From Lachnospiraceae bacterium GAM79 (GTDB taxonomy: Bacteria > Bacillota > Clostridia > Lachnospirales > Lachnospiraceae): DNA of 64,000 nucleotides. The stretch spans positions 1,240,001-1,304,000 of the forward strand of contig AP018536.1 of assembly GCA_003584705.1 (NCBI GenBank). Reading direction: 5' to 3'. The translations under genes and the position numbers were made by a program. The notes under the pieces are model-generated. The model was not told where the DNA came from. It did no database searches and worked only from the letters and a program-made list of their open reading frames with translations. How positions within the stretch are numbered: position 1 is the stretch's first letter; each line of letters opens with the position of its first letter. Positions 60,820 to 64,000 of this stretch are shown here, piece after piece.

Positions 60820-62379
60820 ATGAAACAAGATACTTTAGAGGGCAAAGCAAAAACAAAAAATGGTGTAAAACGGCTGTGTTTTTCCATAATCTGCATTCTT
60901 CTGGAAGTGATTTTTATTATTACTATCGTAACACGCTTGAATGAATATGCAGAAATCATAAATTTATTTACAAGGATTTTGAGTGGAATCTTGGTTTTGG
61001 GATTGTACGCATCAAATAAGACATCCTCTATGAAAATGCCCTGGGTCATCTTAATTCTGATTTTCCCAATTATGGGTGTAGGCCTGTATTTGTTGATTGG
61101 TTTGAATGGTGGCACACATAAAATGCGTGAGCGATATGCAGAAATTGATAGCAAATTGTTACCAATGCTTCCGGACAGTCAGGAGTGTTTGAGCAGAATA
61201 AAAGAAACAATTCCGAAAGCAGGAAATATAGCAAGTTACATACAAAGAAATTCGCAGTATCCAATCTATCAGAATACGGATATTGTGTATTTTGATGAAG
61301 CAGTGAAAGGATTAGAGGCACAGCTTAAGGATTTGGAGAAAGCACAGAAGTTTATCTTTATGGAATATCATGCGATAGAAGACGCTGAAGCATGGCATAA
61401 GATTCAAGATGTTCTGGAAGAGCGAGTAAAAGCAGGTGTGGAAGTTAGAGTATTCTACGATGATATGGGTTCTATAGGCTTTATTAACACAGATTTTGTG
61501 AAAAAAATGGAGGCAATAGGAATTCATTGCCGTGTATTCAATCCGTTTATGCCAGGTTTAAATCTGTTTTTGAACAATCGTGATCATAGAAAAATAACAG
61601 TTATTGATGGAAAAGTCGGATTTACAGGTGGATATAATCTAGCAAACGAATATTTTAATTACACACACCCGTATGGACAGTGGAAAGATACAGGTATTCG
61701 TTTAGAAGGAGATGCTGTTCAGTCGCTTACGGTGACATTTTTGGAAATGTGGAATGCAGTAAGTGATAAGGATGCTAATGATTCTGATTTTAGTAAATAC
61801 CTTTTCCACTATGATTATGCGGCACAGCAAACTGGGTTTGTTCAACCTTATGCAGACAGCCCTATGGATAATGAGCAAGTAGGAGAAGAAGTTTATATCA
61901 GTATGATAAATAAAGCTGAAAAATATTGTTGGTTTATGACTCCATATCTAATCATAACAGATGAAATGACGCATGCGTTATGTCTGGCTGCTAAGCGAGG
62001 GGTAGACGTAAGAATTATCACACCTGGTATTCCTGATAAAAAATTCATTTATAATATAACTCGTTCTTTTTATCATGGATTAGTTAAACATGGTGTTCGT
62101 GTTTATGAGTGGACTCCTGGTTTCTGTCATGCAAAAATGAGTGTGGCAGATGACTGTATGGCAACTTGTGGAACAATTAATCTGGATTATCGAAGTTTAT
62201 ATCACCATTTTGAAAACGGCTGTTTTATGGCAGATTGTCAGGCAGTTGTGGATATAAAAAATGATCTGATAAGAACGATGGGAGAATGTCGTGATGTGAC
62301 AGACCAATATCAAACCGGACGAAGTGCATATTTGCGACTGGGACAATTATTTATGAGATTATTTGCTGGATTGCTATAA
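60820..62379 (+). CDS. cls: cardiolipin synthase (PLD family)
   Basis: A 519-aa membrane enzyme joining two phosphatidylglycerols into cardiolipin. Two or three N-terminal TM segments (about 18-40, 47-65, 73-93) precede two HxKx4D motifs: HRKITVID (about 252) and HAKMSVADD (about 430). NLANEYFNYTHPYGQWKDTG is typical of Cls. AGTAGGAAGG precedes the ATG. A/T-rich like its neighbours. It may now depend on a promoter inside the IS or the broken gene. Confidence 0.93.
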   Translation: MKQDTLEGKAKTKNGVKRLCFSIICILLEVIFIITIVTRLNEYAEIINLFTRILSGILVLGLYASNKTSSMKMPWVILILIFPIMGVGLYLLIGLNGGTHKMRERYAEIDSKLLPMLPDSQECLSRIKETIPKAGNIASYIQRNSQYPIYQNTDIVYFDEAVKGLEAQLKDLEKAQKFIFMEYHAIEDAEAWHKIQDVLEERVKAGVEVRVFYDDMGSIGFINTDFVKKMEAIGIHCRVFNPFMPGLNLFLNNRDHRKITVIDGKVGFTGGYNLANEYFNYTHPYGQWKDTGIRLEGDAVQSLTVTFLEMWNAVSDKDANDSDFSKYLFHYDYAAQQTGFVQPYADSPMDNEQVGEEVYISMINKAEKYCWFMTPYLIITDEMTHALCLAAKRGVDVRIITPGIPDKKFIYNITRSFYHGLVKHGVRVYEWTPGFCHAKMSVADDCMATCGTINLDYRSLYHHFENGCFMADCQAVVDIKNDLIRTMGECRDVTDQYQTGRSAYLRLGQLFMRLFAGLL

Positions 62380-62390
62380 GAATCTGATGA

Positions 62391-62448
62391 AACGACCTTT
62401 CAAAAAACAGTTGATTTAGAAGTTAACTGTTTTTGAAAGGCCGTTTTT
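62391..62448 (+). terminator. terminator after cardiolipin synthase
   Basis: AACGACCTTTCAAAAA pairs with TTTTTGAAAGGCCGTTTTT in a long stem (with ACAGTT / AACTGT inside), ending in a T-run. Confidence 0.85.
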
Positions 62449-62576
62449 GCTATATCTAACAGTCTGTTGTACAAAGAAGATTTTGCATGGATGAAAAAAC
62501 AAACCTTGTTGAGGTTAAATTGAGATTGACTTTGTATTGTATAAGTATGAAATAAAAAGGAATCAGGTGATGTACA

Positions 62577-64000
62577 ATGAAAAAGCATAAAATATGTAAA
62601 ATCCTTCTTGTTATACTGGCAATTTTTTTATGTGTGGCGTTTTATGAATTGCTCGGAATCTGCGTTGCATATAAAAAGCAGCCGGAAGTGTCCAATACAA
62701 CCAAAAAAGAAACAAAAAATGGGTCATGGAACGAATGCAGTGAAAATACAGAACGGGCAGTAATCATAGAAAAGAATCCAGAAGCGCTTTTACAAAGAGT
62801 GCGTTTGATCAAGAATGCAAAAAAGGAAATTATTCTTTCTACTTTTGCATTTCAATCCGATGAAAGTGGAAAATTGATTTTAGGAGCACTGCATGATGCG
62901 GCAGACAGAGGTGTACATATTCGTCTGTTAGTAGATGGAATGGAGAGCTGGATTGATATGGAAGGAAATCCGTATTTCTATGGATTATCTTCCCATGAGA
63001 ATGTTGAAATTAAACTATATAATAAGGCCAATCCGTTGAAACCATGGAAGATGATGGGTAGAATGCATGATAAATATTTGATTGCAGATGGTAAGACATA
63101 TATTCTTGGGGGAAGAAATACATACAATTATTTCCTGGGTGATTTTCCGGGACATAAGAACTATGACAGAGACGTGTTAGTGGTTTGCGATGAACCTGAG
63201 AAAGAAAATTCAGTTAACCAGTTGTTAGAGTATTTTGAAACGATATGGGAACAAGAAGACAGTGGTTATTTTCATGACAATAAAAAACTGGCAAATAGAC
63301 AATCTGTAAAGAACGCAGTTTTAGAGCTGCAGAACGGCTATCAGAAATATTTTGAAGAGAATAAGGAAAGAATCTGCGATACCGATTACACGGACGAAAC
63401 TTTTGAGACAGAAAAGATTGCATTAGTGTCAAATCCTATTCACACAGGTCCCAAGGAACCAGTAGTCTGGTATCAACTGGGAGAACTAATGAAAAATGCA
63501 AAAGAGCGCGTGAAAATTCATACACCATATATTATCTGTAATGATATGATGTATAATACATGGAAAGAGATTGCGGAGAGAGTTCCGGATTTTTCTATCA
63601 TGACCAATTCGGTTGCCAACAATGGAAATCCGTTTGGTTCTGCTGATTATGCGAGAAACAGAAACAGAATTTTAAATACAGGAATTGATATCTGGGAGTA
63701 TGAAGGCGGCTATTCTTACCACGGAAAAAGCATTCTGATTGATGATGATCTATCCGTAATCGGTTCCTTTAACATGGATATGAGAAGCACGTATCTGGAT
63801 ACGGAACTGATGCTTGTAATACGTAGCAAAGAGATTAATAAACAGTTGGAAGAAGGCATGATGGAATATGAAAGAGTGTCCCGACAGGTATTGGAAGATG
63901 GAACCTATCGTGATCCGTATCATGTAGAGCCAATTGAATTGACAAAGAAGCGTCAGAGAAACATACTTTTGGTACAGCATCTGCTTGGATGGGCAAGATA
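62577..64000 (+). CDS. phospholipase D-like protein (3' end beyond the window)
   Basis: At least 474 residues. The N-terminal anchor (KICKILLVILAIFLCVAFYE) is followed by two PLD domains with HDKYLIADG (about 162) and HGKSILIDDD (about 382), both complete HxKx4D motifs. Only one TM is seen, unlike cardiolipin synthase, and the spacer between domains is long. It may be an extracellular phosphodiesterase or phospholipid transferase working with the adjacent cls. ATG 62577 has a weak GGTG site. The frame is open to the window end. Confidence 0.88.
   Translation, partial: MKKHKICKILLVILAIFLCVAFYELLGICVAYKKQPEVSNTTKKETKNGSWNECSENTERAVIIEKNPEALLQRVRLIKNAKKEIILSTFAFQSDESGKLILGALHDAADRGVHIRLLVDGMESWIDMEGNPYFYGLSSHENVEIKLYNKANPLKPWKMMGRMHDKYLIADGKTYILGGRNTYNYFLGDFPGHKNYDRDVLVVCDEPEKENSVNQLLEYFETIWEQEDSGYFHDNKKLANRQSVKNAVLELQNGYQKYFEENKERICDTDYTDETFETEKIALVSNPIHTGPKEPVVWYQLGELMKNAKERVKIHTPYIICNDMMYNTWKEIAERVPDFSIMTNSVANNGNPFGSADYARNRNRILNTGIDIWEYEGGYSYHGKSILIDDDLSVIGSFNMDMRSTYLDTELMLVIRSKEINKQLEEGMMEYERVSRQVLEDGTYRDPYHVEPIELTKKRQRNILLVQHLLGWAR

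Overview
The window reads as a stretch of chromosome from a gut-type Lachnospiraceae (Clostridia, low-GC Gram-positive). The signs are AGGAGG-type ribosome sites, lipobox-bearing ABC binding proteins, many small Lachnospiraceae-type proteins, a perfect CIRCE element before groESL, a Gram-positive SOS (LexA) box, plant-glycan genes (GH53, GH43) and a bile-salt-hydrolase-like enzyme. Genus cannot be fixed from the sequence. No CRISPR array, rRNA or complete prophage was seen. The last ~7 kb (from about 57000) is visibly richer in A/T, carries an IS, and is probably acquired or poorly ameliorated DNA.

Layout. 1-6000: a ChvE/GguAB-type monosaccharide ABC transporter and a chemoreceptor. 6000-13300: CYTH protein, DJ-1 protein, GDP-L-fucose synthesis (gmd, fcl), M18 aminopeptidase, a hemerythrin with a substituted iron ligand, and an S8 protease. 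13400-22200: a galactan-type locus consisting of a LacI regulator with its own operators, a binding protein, two permeases, a leaderless GH53 galactanase, an unrecognised 612-aa protein and a zinc-ribbon protein. 22200-28900: small proteins, then a TetR regulator with matching palindromes on both sides and a large FtsX-type exporter. 29000-35400: an M20 amidohydrolase, ATC-hydrolase-like protein, SsuABC-type transporter, nitroreductase and SDR, which look like an uptake-plus-degradation pathway for an unidentified small molecule. 35500-42800: pyrE, an enlarged M29 aminopeptidase, and purE-purM-purN-purD. 42800-50440: SH3 membrane protein, GntR-clpC, radA and coaW. 50450-51000: a toxin/antisense locus and tRNA-Trp. 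51450-56800: FNT channel, groESL and GH43. 57000-64000: a frameshifted gene, bile salt hydrolase, a small alarmone synthetase gene split by an IS3 element, cardiolipin synthase and a second PLD protein running off the end.

The most striking item is at 50459-50785. A 31-residue holin-like toxin gene lies on the minus strand, and a LexA box sits exactly in the spacer of its promoter. A convergent promoter would make a ~95-nt RNA that overlaps the 3' end of the toxin message at a shared bidirectional terminator. This has the architecture of an SOS-inducible type I toxin-antitoxin system. Next in interest are a dispersed family of palindromic intergenic elements with GTAACTATTCAG ends (at least five good copies), a separate tandem hairpin array at 19923-20163, and the clean IS insertion whose excision would restore an intact 226-aa alarmone synthetase.
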